From contig NZ_JAAIJR010000034.1 of NCBI RefSeq assembly GCF_010915725.1, positions 1 to 47,709 on the forward strand: a stretch of 47,709 bases of DNA, in the 5' to 3' direction. Within the stretch, counting starts at the first letter, position 1. The number at the start of each line of letters is the position of its first letter. Source of the stretch: Thiorhodococcus mannitoliphagus. GTDB lineage: Bacteria > Pseudomonadota > Gammaproteobacteria > Chromatiales > Chromatiaceae. The position numbers and the translations under genes were made by a program. Under the pieces are notes generated by a model, which saw only the letters and a list, made by a program, of their open reading frames with translations, did no database searches and was not told the origin of the DNA. Of this stretch, positions 1-8,796 are shown piece by piece.

Positions 1-80
1 GTCGGATCAGTGTCCGCTTTCAGCTCGGAATGCTGTCCGCTTTGACGTCGGATTGGTGTCCGGTTTGGATCGGAATACTC
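1..80. mobile_element. Terminal repeats of an IS21-like insertion sequence (end only)
   Basis: Three consecutive 22-23 bp units begin at positions 2, 25 and 48, with a fourth start at 70. Each has the form TCGGAtnnnTGTCCGsTTT followed by a short spacer. Multiple short tandem repeats of this TGTCCG/TCGGA type are typical of the ends of IS21-family elements (istA/istB), whose genes would lie left of the window. The repeats cut the reading frame of the neighbouring recombinase near position 80. No transposase is visible, so the family call rests on the repeat style only. Confidence 0.5.
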
Positions 81-211
81 ACGTAGCGCAGGAGCAGGCA
101 AAAGGTGTCGCGATAGCTGGCGATGGTGTGGGCACTGACGTGCTTCTGCTGAATCAGTCGCTCGGTGAAGAAGCGTTCCAGCAAGATCGGGAACGTGAGG
201 GGCGCGCTCAT
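81..211 (-). pseudogene. Third recombinase of a RIT element, truncated to its N-terminus
   Basis: About 44 residues of a phage-integrase SAM-like N-terminal domain remain (ILLERFFTERL, then VSAHTIASYRDTF). In full-length tyrosine recombinases this domain binds the core DNA site. The ATG at 211 overlaps the stop of the upstream recombinase in the arrangement ATGA, exactly as that gene overlaps the one before it, which makes it the third member of a three-recombinase operon. The frame runs into the IS21-like repeats near position 80 and stops at 20, so the whole catalytic domain is missing and the element should be immobile. Confidence 0.75.
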
Positions 212-1146
212 GGCCACACCTGCAGTGGCAGGCCCTGTTCCAAGCGGTCCAAGGCGAGCTGGAGCAATTCCGGGGTGGCCGAAAGGTACCAGAAGGTATC
301 GGCCACCTTCACATGCCCCAAATAAGTCGACAGTTCCGGCAGATGCCGTTCAACATCGACCTCCTCACGATACCAGCGCAACAGCACCTCAACCGCAAAG
401 CGGTGGCGAAAGTCATGCAGCCGAGGTCCGTGGCGGTCCGTCGCCCCGCGTAGACCGATCTGGCGCGACAGCTGCACGAAGGTTCTTCGTAGAGACCACT
501 GACTGAGTCGTGTTCCCTGCTCGGAGACCAGGAAGCTTGGCGTGGGCGCGATCGGAAAGACGCGATCGCGGGCGGCCACATAGGCACGGAGTGCCTTCTG
601 GGTGGTGGCGTGCAGGGGCAGTAAACGCGCTTTGCCGAACTTGCCATGGCGAATCGTCACCTCCCCGAGCGTCAGATCGACGTCGGCATCATCGAGTGCG
701 AGCAGCTCGCCGACGCGCATCCCGGTCACGCTCAGCAGCCCCAAGGCGGTGACCGCGCTCTGGGCGCGCAACCCGGTTGGTGAGGGCAACTGGGCGGCGG
801 CCTCCAGCAGCTGCGCGACCTCAGTCTCCGTGTAGAGATAGGGGATGGCCCGTTGTGCGCGGGCGCTCAAGAGCCCGATCGCGGGAACCTGGCTCTGAGG
901 ATCCATGGCAGCACGAAAACGGGCGAAGCCGCGGACCAACGTCAAGCGCCGAGCCCCTTCGGCGGGCGAGAGCGTTGGCGACTGAGTGGCCCACTGCAAC
1001 GCCAGCTCGCTGGTGATGTGCACGCTGCCGTGCTGTTCGAGAAAGGCCAGGAAGCGCGGCAGCAAGCGCTGCGCCTCATCCATCCAAAACCCGAGCGCGC
1101 GGCGTAAGGTCAGGTACTCCTCAAGGGCGTGTGCCAGCGTCTTCAT
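208..1146 (-). CDS. Tyrosine recombinase, second of a recombinase-in-trio (RitB-like)
   Basis: A 312-residue site-specific recombinase of the phage-integrase family. The N-terminal ~90 residues form the core-binding helices. The catalytic domain shows the box I arginine in TGMRVGELLALDDADV, the H-x-x-R motif in LHDFRHRFAVEV, and the LGH then nucleophilic tyrosine in YLGHVKVADTFWYL. It therefore looks enzymatically intact. It overlaps the upstream recombinase by 4 bp (ATGA) and the truncated third one by 4 bp, so the three are one translationally coupled unit. RIT elements are known as triplets of non-identical tyrosine recombinases; the assignment to the second position comes from gene order and length. 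Confidence 0.85.
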   Translation of the reverse strand: MKTLAHALEEYLTLRRALGFWMDEAQRLLPRFLAFLEQHGSVHITSELALQWATQSPTLSPAEGARRLTLVRGFARFRAAMDPQSQVPAIGLLSARAQRAIPYLYTETEVAQLLEAAAQLPSPTGLRAQSAVTALGLLSVTGMRVGELLALDDADVDLTLGEVTIRHGKFGKARLLPLHATTQKALRAYVAARDRVFPIAPTPSFLVSEQGTRLSQWSLRRTFVQLSRQIGLRGATDRHGPRLHDFRHRFAVEVLLRWYREEVDVERHLPELSTYLGHVKVADTFWYLSATPELLQLALDRLEQGLPLQVWP

Positions 1147-2384
1147 TGCGCACCTCCCGGCCAGGGTGGTGCCAGTCGACGCAAGGACGGCTCATCCACC
1201 TTCGCGTAGATCCGCGTGGTGTCGAGGTTGTGGTGGCGCAGTAGCTCCCCGATTTCGACCAGAGACGCACCCTCGCGCAGTAGCCGGGTGGGCAGCGAAT
1301 GCCGAAGCAGATGGGCGCCCTGATGTGGCGGATGTAGATCGGCGCGGGCCAACGCACGGCGCACGATGGTCCCGACGGCGTTGCCGGCTTGGAAGCCACG
1401 CCGCGGGGCGCGCAGACAGACAAAGACCTGGCGGGTGATGCACGCCGGTCGGGCCTCGCGCAGATAACGACTGAGGGCTTCGCCGACGTCCCACGGCAAG
1501 GGCAAGCGCTCGACGCGGGCGCACTTGCCACGGATGACCGGCTCTCTCGCCTCCCAATCGAGGTCGTCCAGGCGCAGTCGGGCGACCTCGCCGGCACGCA
1601 ACCCCAGGCGGGCGAGTAACAGCAGAATGGCCTCATCGCGCAAACCTTGCGGGCGCGTCTGATCGACCGAGGCCAGCAAGCGCTCGACATCCTCGGGCGG
1701 CATGAACTTCGGTAAGCCCGCCAATTGCCGGCGCGCCGGCGCTGGCACGGCTTGCGCCAGATCGATGGCCAGGATGCCGTACTGCAGCAGAAAGCGCAGG
1801 AATCCGCGCAACGCACTGGCGATCAGTTGGGTGTGCCCGGCGCCGTAGCGGCGTGCCTGCTCGAGCATGAACGCATTGACATCCTCAGCGCTGAGGGCGC
1901 TCAAGACGGGTGGCGATTGCACCCCAAATCGCCAGTCGAGAAACCGCGTGACCGTGTCGAGATAGGTGCTGACCGTCTCTGGGGCCAAGTTGCGCTGGTT
2001 GATCAGATGCGCGCGAAATGCCTCCCGAATCGGAGCGGTCGGATGAAGATCCGGGCACTCAGGACGCGGTACGAGGACGCCTGTCCGGCGCAAGCACGCT
2101 AAAAAGAAGGCCAACATCGCACGGTCTTGACGATGTGGCTGATGGGTTTGATAACGCTCCGCCAGAAAGGCGTCGAGGATAGCCTCATTCAGATCGAGGA
2201 CCGTGTGTGACGATGGCTCAAGCCAGGCCCCTAACGCGGCGAACAATCGCAGGGCGTAGTTCGATGACGTGATCGCGTATCCGCGCTCGGAGAGCTCCCG
2301 GCTAACCGCCTTGAGATGCGGCGCCAATAGGCCTGCCTGCAATTTCTCCCAAACAACCGGTCTGGGGTCGCAATGCTCGTTCAT
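1143..2384 (-). CDS. Tyrosine recombinase, first of a recombinase-in-trio (RitA-like)
   Basis: A 413-residue phage-integrase-family recombinase. The N-terminal half is the SAM-like DNA-binding region. The C-terminal half has the catalytic arginine in RLGLRAGEVARLRLDDL, H-x-x-R in HLLRHSLPTRLL, and LLRHHNLDTTRIYAKVD with the nucleophilic tyrosine. The frame is open upstream to 2453, but the ATG at 2384 (MNEHCDPRP) has a clear ribosome site (AGAGGAAA) at the right distance, whereas upstream ATGs do not. It starts the RIT operon, and the palindromes immediately upstream (2434-2573) probably belong to the end of the element. Confidence 0.85.
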   Translation of the reverse strand: MNEHCDPRPVVWEKLQAGLLAPHLKAVSRELSERGYAITSSNYALRLFAALGAWLEPSSHTVLDLNEAILDAFLAERYQTHQPHRQDRAMLAFFLACLRRTGVLVPRPECPDLHPTAPIREAFRAHLINQRNLAPETVSTYLDTVTRFLDWRFGVQSPPVLSALSAEDVNAFMLEQARRYGAGHTQLIASALRGFLRFLLQYGILAIDLAQAVPAPARRQLAGLPKFMPPEDVERLLASVDQTRPQGLRDEAILLLLARLGLRAGEVARLRLDDLDWEAREPVIRGKCARVERLPLPWDVGEALSRYLREARPACITRQVFVCLRAPRRGFQAGNAVGTIVRRALARADLHPPHQGAHLLRHSLPTRLLREGASLVEIGELLRHHNLDTTRIYAKVDEPSLRRLAPPWPGGAQ

Positions 2385-2433
2385 GATGTTTCCTCTGTGG
2401 CTGATCGGATGACTCGCCGCTGGGAAACAATCA

Positions 2434-2573
2434 GAATAATGCCGGTCAGACAATCATGGAATCAGCAGTAACACACTGATCGAAAAAGATCTTGGAGCAG
2501 GACGCCAACACTACCCGGCATTATTCGGCACCCGGGATTATGGCGCTAATGCCGTTCCCGGCATTAGCGCCAT
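2434..2573. repeat. Nested palindromes at the presumed RIT element end
   Basis: GAATAATGCCGG (2434-2445) is exactly complementary to CCGGCATTATTC (2515-2526). Just beyond it a perfect 15-bp inverted repeat has arms 2540-2554 and 2559-2573 with a 4-base loop. The heptamer AATGCCG occurs four times in alternating orientation. The position directly upstream of the first recombinase gene suggests recombinase-binding or terminal sequences of the RIT element. The function is inferred. Confidence 0.6.
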
Positions 2574-2582
2574 TCCTGCGCC

Positions 2583-2789
2583 ATGGTGATCTATCAGGCG
2601 ACGGGCGATCTGCGCAAGGTCGCGCTGTGGCTCGGTCATGCCAGCATGCAGACCGCCGAGATCTACCTCCAGGCCGACCCGACGGAGAAGCTTGAGGCGA
2701 TCGAATCAGTGGTTCCGCCGTCGCTCACTCGTGGACATTTCAACGCCCCGGACCGGTTGATCGCCCAGCTTCGGGAGGCCGCGTTATGA
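2583..2789 (+). pseudogene. C-terminal fragment of another tyrosine recombinase
   Basis: About 68 residues align in style with the end of tyrosine recombinases: ATGDLRKVALWLGHASMQT followed by AEIYLQADPTEKLEAIE, which includes the box II LGH and the nucleophilic tyrosine. The H-x-x-R arginine region and the whole N-terminus are missing. The remnant lies on the opposite strand to the RIT operon, immediately outside its palindromes, so the RIT may have inserted into, or recombined with, an older integrase gene. Not expected to be functional. Confidence 0.65.
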
Positions 2790-2891
2790 AAAGCGATCGA
2801 GGCTGGCCAGCCGCCATCCGCCGGCCTCGATGCTCGACTGCTTTCCATAACGATGAGCTTTCGATAAGAACGGAAACTTACGTTAAGGCGT

Positions 2892-3016
2892 AAACGACCG
2901 ACTTTTAAAGCCTATTTTTGGCGTCTCACCAAACGGTCGTTTGACGAGACGGGCGAACGGGGTTCGCAACCGCCTCAAGAACGGCCCATACTTGTCGCAT
3001 CTTCTCGTTTCGAGAA
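2892..3016. promoter_or_regulatory. Possible res site upstream of the resolvase gene
   Basis: This non-coding stretch holds several short inverted repeats: AAACGACCG (2892-2900) against CGGTCGTTT (2934-2942), and TTCTCG (3002-3007) against CGAGAA (3011-3016). Serine resolvases normally bind several imperfect dyads just upstream of their own gene, which fits this position. No consensus was matched, so this is only a candidate. Confidence 0.25.
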
Positions 3017-3082
3017 TGAAAGTCTCATTTACCCATGCAGGCGAGGTGAAGGCAAGACAGAAGGCGAGCGGAAGAGGATCTG

Positions 3083-3673
3083 ATGGGAAAACTGGTGGGT
3101 TACGCGCGCGTAAGCACCGTTGAGCAGGATGTGGACATGCAGCTCGATGCGTTGCGGGAGGCAGGCTGCCGCGACGCGCTGATCTTCGTCGACAAGGTCT
3201 CCGGGGCCAAAAGCCAGCGTCCTGGCTTCGATGCCTGCATCGACGCACTCGAGCCGGGAGACACGCTTCTAGTCTGGCGTCTCGATCGACTTGGCCGGTC
3301 AATGCCGCACTTGGTGACCCTGATTTAGGAGCTTCTTGAGAAAGGCGTGGCGTTCCGCTCATTGCGGGACGGGGCCATCGACACCACCAGCGCGTCCGGC
3401 GAATTGGTCTTCCACATCTTCTCGCCGCTCGCGCAGTTCGAGCGACGGTTGATCCAGGAGCGCACCAAGGCAGGGCTCTCTGTGGCCCGTGCGCGGGGAC
3501 GCAAAGGTGGGCGTAAGGCGATTACGCGAAACGATCCCCGCGTGAAGACCGCCTGCCGGATGCATCGCGATCACGAGCTGAGCGTCGAGCAGATTTGCAG
3601 GACGCTGGAAATCTCGCGGGCGACCTTCTATCGGTATCTCGCAGTGGCCACAGAGCCAACGCCGGCAACTTAA
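3083..3673 (+). pseudogene. Serine recombinase (resolvase/invertase) with an internal amber stop
   Basis: The product would be a 196-residue serine recombinase of the Tn3-resolvase/Pin type. The N-terminus has VGYARVSTVEQDVDMQLDAL with the nucleophilic serine, then the LVWRLDRLGRS motif. The C-terminus has the E-helix LAQFERRLIQERTKAGLSVAR and a helix-turn-helix (SVEQICRTLEISRATFYRYL). A single TAG at 3326-3328 interrupts LVTLI-stop-ELLEKG; the two halves are in the same frame. The position is normally variable, often Q or E, so CAG-to-TAG is the simplest explanation. Everything else is intact. It could be a recent pseudogene, a sequencing error, or be rescued by suppression. Confidence 0.85.
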
Positions 3674-3695
3674 TCAACGGACTCGGAGAATCGAC

Positions 3696-4034
3696 ATGAC
3701 CATGGTTGTCGCCGCGGAAACACCGCCCTTGTCGGCGGATACTTTTGGGGTCTTTCGCGTAGGGGGCTCTCGTGTGACCCTCGATAGCGTTGTCAGCGCC
3801 TTCCGTGACGGGGCGACTGCCGAGGAGATCGTCGAACAATATCCAGCGATCTCCCTCGGCCAGGTTTACGCCGTCATCGCCTATTACCTGGCCCACACCG
3901 CCGAGGTGGATGACTACCTCCGCACGCGAGAACAACGCTCGGCAGAGGTTCGGCAAGCAAACGAGCGGCTCTTCGATCCGACCGGCATACGCGCACGCCT
4001 GATGGCCCGCCAAACTGAGCAGGGCTCACCGTGA
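3696..4034 (+). CDS. DUF433 family protein, probable antitoxin
   Basis: A 112-residue protein with the DUF433 signature: TLDSVVSAFRDGATAEEIVEQYPAISLGQVYAVIAYYL, a small winged-helix-like fold predicted to bind DNA. It starts with ATG after a GGAG ribosome site. The stop overlaps the GTG start of the next gene (GTGA), so the pair is translationally coupled. DUF433 next to a DUF5615 PIN-like protein is a recurrent toxin-antitoxin arrangement, in which the DUF433 member is taken to be the antitoxin and autoregulator. The antitoxin role is inferred from family and position. Confidence 0.85.
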   Translation: MTMVVAAETPPLSADTFGVFRVGGSRVTLDSVVSAFRDGATAEEIVEQYPAISLGQVYAVIAYYLAHTAEVDDYLRTREQRSAEVRQANERLFDPTGIRARLMARQTEQGSP

Positions 4035-4384
4035 TCCGGTTGCTCGCCGACGAGAACTTCAACAACAACATCGTTCGAGGCGTCCGGCTCCGCGAGCCGC
4101 GCATCGACTTGGTCCGCATCCAGGACGTCGGCCTTTGCGGTGCCGACGACCCAAGCGTTCTGGAGTGGGCCGCGGAGCATCAGCGAGTCCTGCTGACCCA
4201 CGACGTCGCGACCATCACGGCGTTTGCCTACGAGCGCGTTCGCGCGAGTAATTCCATGCCGGGCGTCTTCGAGTTCGGCCTGACAATGGCGCTACGCTCG
4301 GCGATCGACGATATCGTCCTCCTGGCCACCTGTAGCGAGGATGGCGAGAGGGAAGGACAAGTCCGTTACCTGCCGCTGCGGTGA
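4031..4384 (+). CDS. DUF5615 PIN-like protein, probable toxin
   Basis: A 117-residue protein starting at GTG. It opens with IRLLADENFNNNIVRGVR, where the aspartate and glutamate of LADEN are the first acidic residues of a PIN-like nuclease site. It continues with the later acidic motif VLLTHDVATITAFAYERV (usually VLTHD). These residues would bind a metal for RNA cleavage. The gene is coupled to the DUF433 gene by a 4-bp overlap. It is full length for the family and shows no disruption, unlike most genes around it, which fits selection to keep an addictive pair. Confidence 0.85.
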   Translation: MIRLLADENFNNNIVRGVRLREPRIDLVRIQDVGLCGADDPSVLEWAAEHQRVLLTHDVATITAFAYERVRASNSMPGVFEFGLTMALRSAIDDIVLLATCSEDGEREGQVRYLPLR

Positions 4385-4399
4385 CTCTGAGAAGCTGAC

Positions 4400-4740
4400 A
4401 TGTCACAGCAAACCGAGATCGATTTCGAACAGATGGTGAATCAGATCCGGGGGAGAACGCCATCTTGCTCGAAGGCTTCGGGATCTGGCTGGCAGAGAGC
4501 GCACTCAAGTAAGAGACGGTCCGCAAGCACCAGGGAAGCGTCTCGTTTTTCACCGATCATTACATGGCCAAGCCCTCAAGCACGCGCATCGGCTGAGGGC
4601 GCGCACAAGGCTCCAACCCAATGCGCCCTTCACCGATTTCAAGAACCTCGGAAGTGTCGACCGTGTCAATACCGAACCGACTGTCGACAAAGTCCTCGGA
4701 CTCATGGACCAGATTCAGGCGTGCGTCCTCGATCTTCTCC
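4400..4740 (+). pseudogene. Degenerate small gene, family not recognised
   Basis: The frame starts MSQQTEIDFEQMVNQIRG; after a run of G at 4450-4454 a shift by one base restores a coherent helical sequence (NAILLEGFGIWLAESALK), then a TAA, then ETVRKHQGSVSFFTDHY. The pattern resembles an N-terminal helical domain of a small conserved protein or of a recombinase, but I do not recognise the family. A further coherent stretch in another frame (TDFKNLGSVDRV to DLLQAS, about 4635-4745) may be a separate scrap. No intact product can be made. Confidence 0.35.
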
Positions 4741-4744
4741 AAGC

Positions 4745-5130
4745 AAGCATGTCGAGGTGTTTCATCGCACGCTCAAGAGCGGCTGCCGCATCGAGGACCA
4801 CCGCCTCGCCATCGATCTGGTGGTCGCCTGGCGCGTGATGTGGCTGAGAGCAAGCTCGGGCGCGAGACCCCGGAGGTGCCCTGCTCGGTGTTCTTCGAGG
4901 AAGCCGAGTGGCAAGCCTTGCATTGCCATCACCACCGCTCACCCCATCCGCCCGAGACACCGCCAACCCTCGGCGAGGCGATGCACATGCTGGCCAAGCT
5001 CGGCGGCTTCCTCGGGCGCAAGTGTGACGGCAATCAGGGGGCGATCGCACTCTGGCGCGGACTGGCGCGACTGTCCGATATCACCGATACGTTTTCGATC
5101 TTTCATCCCTCGATCCCGGCCAGACCGTAA
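4745..5130 (+). pseudogene. IS4-family transposase, C-terminal remnant
   Basis: The first part reads KHVEVFHRTLKSGCRIEDH followed by RLAIDLVVAWRVM, the region around the catalytic glutamate of IS4/Tn5-type DDE transposases, with a short internal deletion between RIEDH and AIDLVV. After a frameshift near 4850 it continues SKLGRETPEVPCSVFFEEAEW and LAKLGGFLGRKCDGNQG, the well-conserved C-terminal part of the same family. The N-terminal and central domains are absent. No inverted repeats were identified. Confidence 0.75.
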
Positions 5131-5198
5131 TGCGGTGTGCTCAATGTGGGAAATAGATAGCGAAGACGACAGGTCGGCGAAACCTCTGTCTTGACGGA

Positions 5199-5822
5199 TC
5201 ACAAGGCCACCCCATGACCCGCCGCGACCATGAACATCAGCATTGGAATCGAGAGCGCGGCATTGATCCGCGCCACGGTGGCGATGGTCTTCCTGGCCCT
5301 GGCGAGATCCGCCTCGCCTTCGGTTTTCACGATCCCCATGACCTTCTTCTGATTCGGCCAGAGTACGAGCCAGACGTTGATCAGGAGAATGGTCCCCAGC
5401 CAGACGCCGATGCCCATGGGCAGCCCGTACGCCGTGTCACCGCCACGACTCAGACCCAGGGTGAAAGCGGCGAGCAACTGGTCGGTGCGGACCAGATACC
5501 AGGCGCCGGTCAACCAGGTGGCCAGTGCCGCCCAGCGGAACCAGAGCAGCGCCCTGGGCAGGATGTACTTGCCGATCGCGGCCGGCCCTGGTCCGCCCTG
5601 ATCGGCGGTGGCCGCCGCAATTGCCGGCATCTGGACGAAGTTGAAGAAGTAGAGCAGCCCGACCCAGATGATGCCGGCGACGATGTGCGCCCAGCGCAGG
5701 AGGGCCAGCTCATTGAGTTCCAGCAGTCCGTGACCGCTGAAGAGATTGACGATCATGGCAAGCAGGACCGAGAGGAGCAGACCAGCGATCCAAACACCTT
5801 TGATCGAATTCAATGGGTTCAT
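5199..5822 (-). CDS. Integral membrane protein of the urate oxidase N-terminal (PuuD/DUF989) family
   Basis: A 207-residue protein with about five hydrophobic segments: WIAGLLLSVLLAMIVNLF at the start, IVAGIIWVGLLYFFNFVQ, FRWAALATWLTGAWYLV, GVWLGTILLINVWLVLW and LSIPMLMFMVAAGHG. The WVGLLYFFNFVQ block with conserved histidine nearby is typical of the membrane domain of PuuD-type urate hydroxylases, which in those enzymes is fused to a cytochrome c domain. Here only the membrane domain exists. Stand-alone copies are widespread and mostly of unknown function, so no enzyme activity is claimed. It follows moaC on the same strand after about 80 bp. Confidence 0.7.
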   Translation of the reverse strand: MNPLNSIKGVWIAGLLLSVLLAMIVNLFSGHGLLELNELALLRWAHIVAGIIWVGLLYFFNFVQMPAIAAATADQGGPGPAAIGKYILPRALLWFRWAALATWLTGAWYLVRTDQLLAAFTLGLSRGGDTAYGLPMGIGVWLGTILLINVWLVLWPNQKKVMGIVKTEGEADLARARKTIATVARINAALSIPMLMFMVAAGHGVAL

Positions 5823-5903
5823 GGCAAGACTCCGCGTTCAGGCGATTTCCGGAAAAGATCCTACGGGGTGTGATGTCTTGGTAAAGTCACCTGCAGAATT
5901 CAC

Positions 5904-6386
5904 CTAAGCCTGGCCGCGTAGCGGCCAGTGGCCAGATTTTCCGCCAGCCTTTTCAACGAGCCGGATGTCCGTCATCGTCATGCCGCGATCGACCGCCTTA
6001 CACATGTCATAGATGGTCAACAGGCTAACCTGAACGGCGCAAAGCGCCTCCATCTCGACCCCGGTGTGGCTATTGGTTTCGACAGTCGCGCGACAATGGA
6101 CCGCCAGATCCTCGGGGCGAAGGGTCAGATTGATCGCAACACGGGTCAGACTCAAGGGATGACAGAGCGGCACCAGATCGGCGGTCCGCTTTGCCCCCAT
6201 GATACCGGCGATACGCGCGACACCGAGTACATCACCCTTGCCGTGCCCACCCCGCTCGATGAGCGCGAGGGTTGCCGCCTCCATCCGGATCCAGCCCTCG
6301 GCCACCGCGCTACGGCGTGTCACGGCCTTGCCGCCCACATCCACCATATGGGCGTCGCCGGCGTGAGTGAAGTGGGTTAGTGACAT
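5904..6386 (-). CDS. moaC: Cyclic pyranopterin monophosphate synthase accessory protein MoaC
   Basis: A 160-residue MoaC, full length. It acts with MoaA in the first step of molybdenum cofactor synthesis, turning the MoaA product 3',8-cyclo-dihydro-GTP into cyclic pyranopterin monophosphate. Conserved blocks include [42 protein letters not shown] and [21 protein letters not shown]. The frame is open further upstream, but the ATG at 6386 begins the conserved MSLTHF and overlaps the end of the molybdoenzyme gene by 10 bp, so the two are cotranscribed. The partner moaA lies at 32753. Confidence 0.97.
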   Translation of the reverse strand: MSLTHFTHAGDAHMVDVGGKAVTRRSAVAEGWIRMEAATLALIERGGHGKGDVLGVARIAGIMGAKRTADLVPLCHPLSLTRVAINLTLRPEDLAVHCRATVETNSHTGVEMEALCAVQVSLLTIYDMCKAVDRGMTMTDIRLVEKAGGKSGHWPLRGQA

Positions 6387-8749
6387 CCAGAATTCACCTG
6401 AGTAGCCGGTGGTTGAGCTGGGACAACGCGCGCGATCGCGCAGGGATAGCCGCGCATCGCGTTGGAGCCGCTGGCGGGATCGAAACGCGCATCGTCGATC
6501 AGGGCGTTGTAGTTGAAGCGGTCGATGGCGTAGTCCGGCAGACCGAGCTCCGGGCAGGATTCCCACCACCCGTATTGCGCGCAGAGGGTATCGGCCGCGA
6601 GCCGATCGGTGATGCGGGCGCGCGCCCGCATCGACCCGACCGCTGACGCGATCCTGACCCAATCGCCTTCCGAGATCCCTTTGCGCTCAGCCAATTCCGG
6701 ACCCAGCTCGACCAGCGGCTCGGGCAGCTTGCCGCGCAGCGAGGGCATGGCATGGTGCTGACTGTGGCAGAAGTAGGGCCACTTCGCCGTAGTCAAGCGC
6801 AGCGGATAGGCATCACTCAGCGGCAGACGGTCCGGCCCAGGCTCCGGTATCGGCGCGAGACCGGCGTCGAGCAGCGTCTCCGAATAGATCTCGATGCGCT
6901 TGGTCGGGGTGCCGAAGCCGTCGTGAAGATAGGGTCGATAGACCGTCTCGAGCGGGAGGGGAACCCCCTCTGGATGCCGCTCCAGCTCCTCGAGCCCGAT
7001 GCCGGTCGGCGCGATCTGGTGGCTTAGTCCCGCCCGCTGGTCAGCGTCGAAGAACTTGTCGCCCAGACCAAGCCGGTCGGCCAGCGCGAAGACGATCGCG
7101 GTATCCGAGCGGCTCTCGCCCTGTGGCGGCAGCACCGGCTGACGCAGCTGCAGCCAGCGCGAGCCTCGCTCGCCCAGCTGGAACCCGGCCGCCAGACCCT
7201 CCCTCTCCCAGGGCGAGGCCACCGGCAGAACCAGGTCCGCGTACTGAGCCGTCGGATTCAGGAACATATCCGCGTGGACATAGAAATCCAGGGCGCGCAG
7301 CGCCGGATCGAGCGTCGGCGTATTGGGCTTGGTGAGGAGCGGATTGGCGCCGAAGCTCAGCAGACCCCTGACCGGATAGGGCTCGGACTCGAGCACCGCG
7401 CGCGCGAAATCCCGGCTCGTGACCCAGCCCTTGGCGGGCGGGCCGAGCGGTCGGTCCTCTCGGCCCAGGGCCTTGCCGAGCCGATCCTGGGGCAGCAGGT
7501 CGAAGCCCATGATGTCGTTGAGCGGCGGCACGGCGAAGCGCACATTGCCGCCAGGCGCGCCGAACGAGCCGGTCAGCGCGCACAGCAGACCGATGGCACG
7601 GCCACTCTGGGTCGCCTCGGCCTGCTGGCAGATCCCGGCCCAATGAAAGAAGCTCACTGGTCCCGAGTCGTGCAGCAGCCGCGCGGTCTCGCGAATCTGC
7701 CTCGCCGGCACGCCGCTGAGGGTCGCCGCACGCTCGGGCGGATACTGGGCGCAGCACTCGGCGAAGACCTGAAAGGCCGGACGGCAACGCACCTCACGGC
7801 CCTGCTCCCGCAAGACGACGTCGCCGAGCAGCAACGGCTTGTCCGGGGGATCGTCGAGGTAGGCCCCGCGGACCGGATCATAGGCGGCCGTGCGCTGCCG
7901 TCGCGCATCCCAGGCCATCAGGACCCGCTGTGCGCCCTGTGGGGTCGATCGCTCCGCCGCCATGAAACGACCATCATCGGACCGCACCAGCAAGGGACCG
8001 TTGCTCCAGTGTGCAATGAAGTCTTGGTCGTACCAACCGTTCTCGATCATCTCCCCGGCGATGGAGAGCGCCAGCACCAGATCGGATCCTGGCCGGACCG
8101 CAAGCCATTGGTCGGCAGAGCCCGCAAGCCCGGCCCGGCGGGGGTCGACCACGATCAGCCGCGCGCCGCGGCGTTTTGCCTCGGTGGCGGCCCGCGCGTA
8201 GGCGGGCCAGGAGGTGGACGGATTGAAGCCCCAAAAGAGCATGCAGCCCGTGTGATCGAAGTCCGGGATGCCGATATTGGATCCAAACGTCAGGGCGCTC
8301 CCGAAGTCCTTATGCCAGTTGCAATTCTCTGTCGCGAAAAGGATGTTGGGACTTCCGACGGCATGCGCCAGACGATGAATCCAGCCGAAGGCGTCCGCGA
8401 CGGCCGTCCCGCTCGGCGTCGTGACCCCGAACACGACCGACTCCGCGCCAGCGTGCTCGGCGCTCTGGCGGATGCGCTCCGCGGTGAAGTCGAGCGCCTC
8501 GTCCCAGGAGACGCGCCGCCAGCCGGGGTCCGTATCACCCTTCGGCCGCGTGCGCATCAGCGGATAGAGCAGCCGTTGGTCGCTGTGGACCAGCTCGGGA
8601 GCCGCTCGCCCCTTGACGCAGAAGCTCCCTCCCGTCGGATGCTCCGGGTCTGGACGCACCTTCACCAGACGGCCGGCCTCCACCGTCGAGATCGCACCGC
8701 AGCGCGAGATGCAGAGCGGGCAGTAGCCATGAATCTCGGACATGCTCAA
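6377..8749 (-). CDS. Cytoplasmic molybdopterin oxidoreductase with one 4Fe-4S cluster
   Basis: A 790-residue member of the DMSO-reductase/formate-dehydrogenase superfamily. The N-terminal cluster motif is C10-x2-C13-x3-C17 with C44 in GGSFCVKG. A cysteine at position 143 in [13 protein letters not shown] is the likely molybdenum ligand. The C-terminal part (from about residue 655) is the molybdopterin dinucleotide-binding domain. There is no Tat signal, so it should be cytoplasmic. The substrate cannot be named; the ENCNWHKD type is common in uncharacterised oxidoreductases and differs from NasA. It sits between a TDT exporter and moaC, downstream of nar, which suggests a role linked to nitrogen or sulfur oxyanions. 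Confidence 0.88.
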   Translation of the reverse strand: MSMSEIHGYCPLCISRCGAISTVEAGRLVKVRPDPEHPTGGSFCVKGRAAPELVHSDQRLLYPLMRTRPKGDTDPGWRRVSWDEALDFTAERIRQSAEHAGAESVVFGVTTPSGTAVADAFGWIHRLAHAVGSPNILFATENCNWHKDFGSALTFGSNIGIPDFDHTGCMLFWGFNPSTSWPAYARAATEAKRRGARLIVVDPRRAGLAGSADQWLAVRPGSDLVLALSIAGEMIENGWYDQDFIAHWSNGPLLVRSDDGRFMAAERSTPQGAQRVLMAWDARRQRTAAYDPVRGAYLDDPPDKPLLLGDVVLREQGREVRCRPAFQVFAECCAQYPPERAATLSGVPARQIRETARLLHDSGPVSFFHWAGICQQAEATQSGRAIGLLCALTGSFGAPGGNVRFAVPPLNDIMGFDLLPQDRLGKALGREDRPLGPPAKGWVTSRDFARAVLESEPYPVRGLLSFGANPLLTKPNTPTLDPALRALDFYVHADMFLNPTAQYADLVLPVASPWEREGLAAGFQLGERGSRWLQLRQPVLPPQGESRSDTAIVFALADRLGLGDKFFDADQRAGLSHQIAPTGIGLEELERHPEGVPLPLETVYRPYLHDGFGTPTKRIEIYSETLLDAGLAPIPEPGPDRLPLSDAYPLRLTTAKWPYFCHSQHHAMPSLRGKLPEPLVELGPELAERKGISEGDWVRIASAVGSMRARARITDRLAADTLCAQYGWWESCPELGLPDYAIDRFNYNALIDDARFDPASGSNAMRGYPCAIARVVPAQPPATQVNSGCH

Positions 8750-8796
8750 TCACCCCGCCTTATCAATGCCTTTGCCTGTCATCGTGCCTCGATGTC

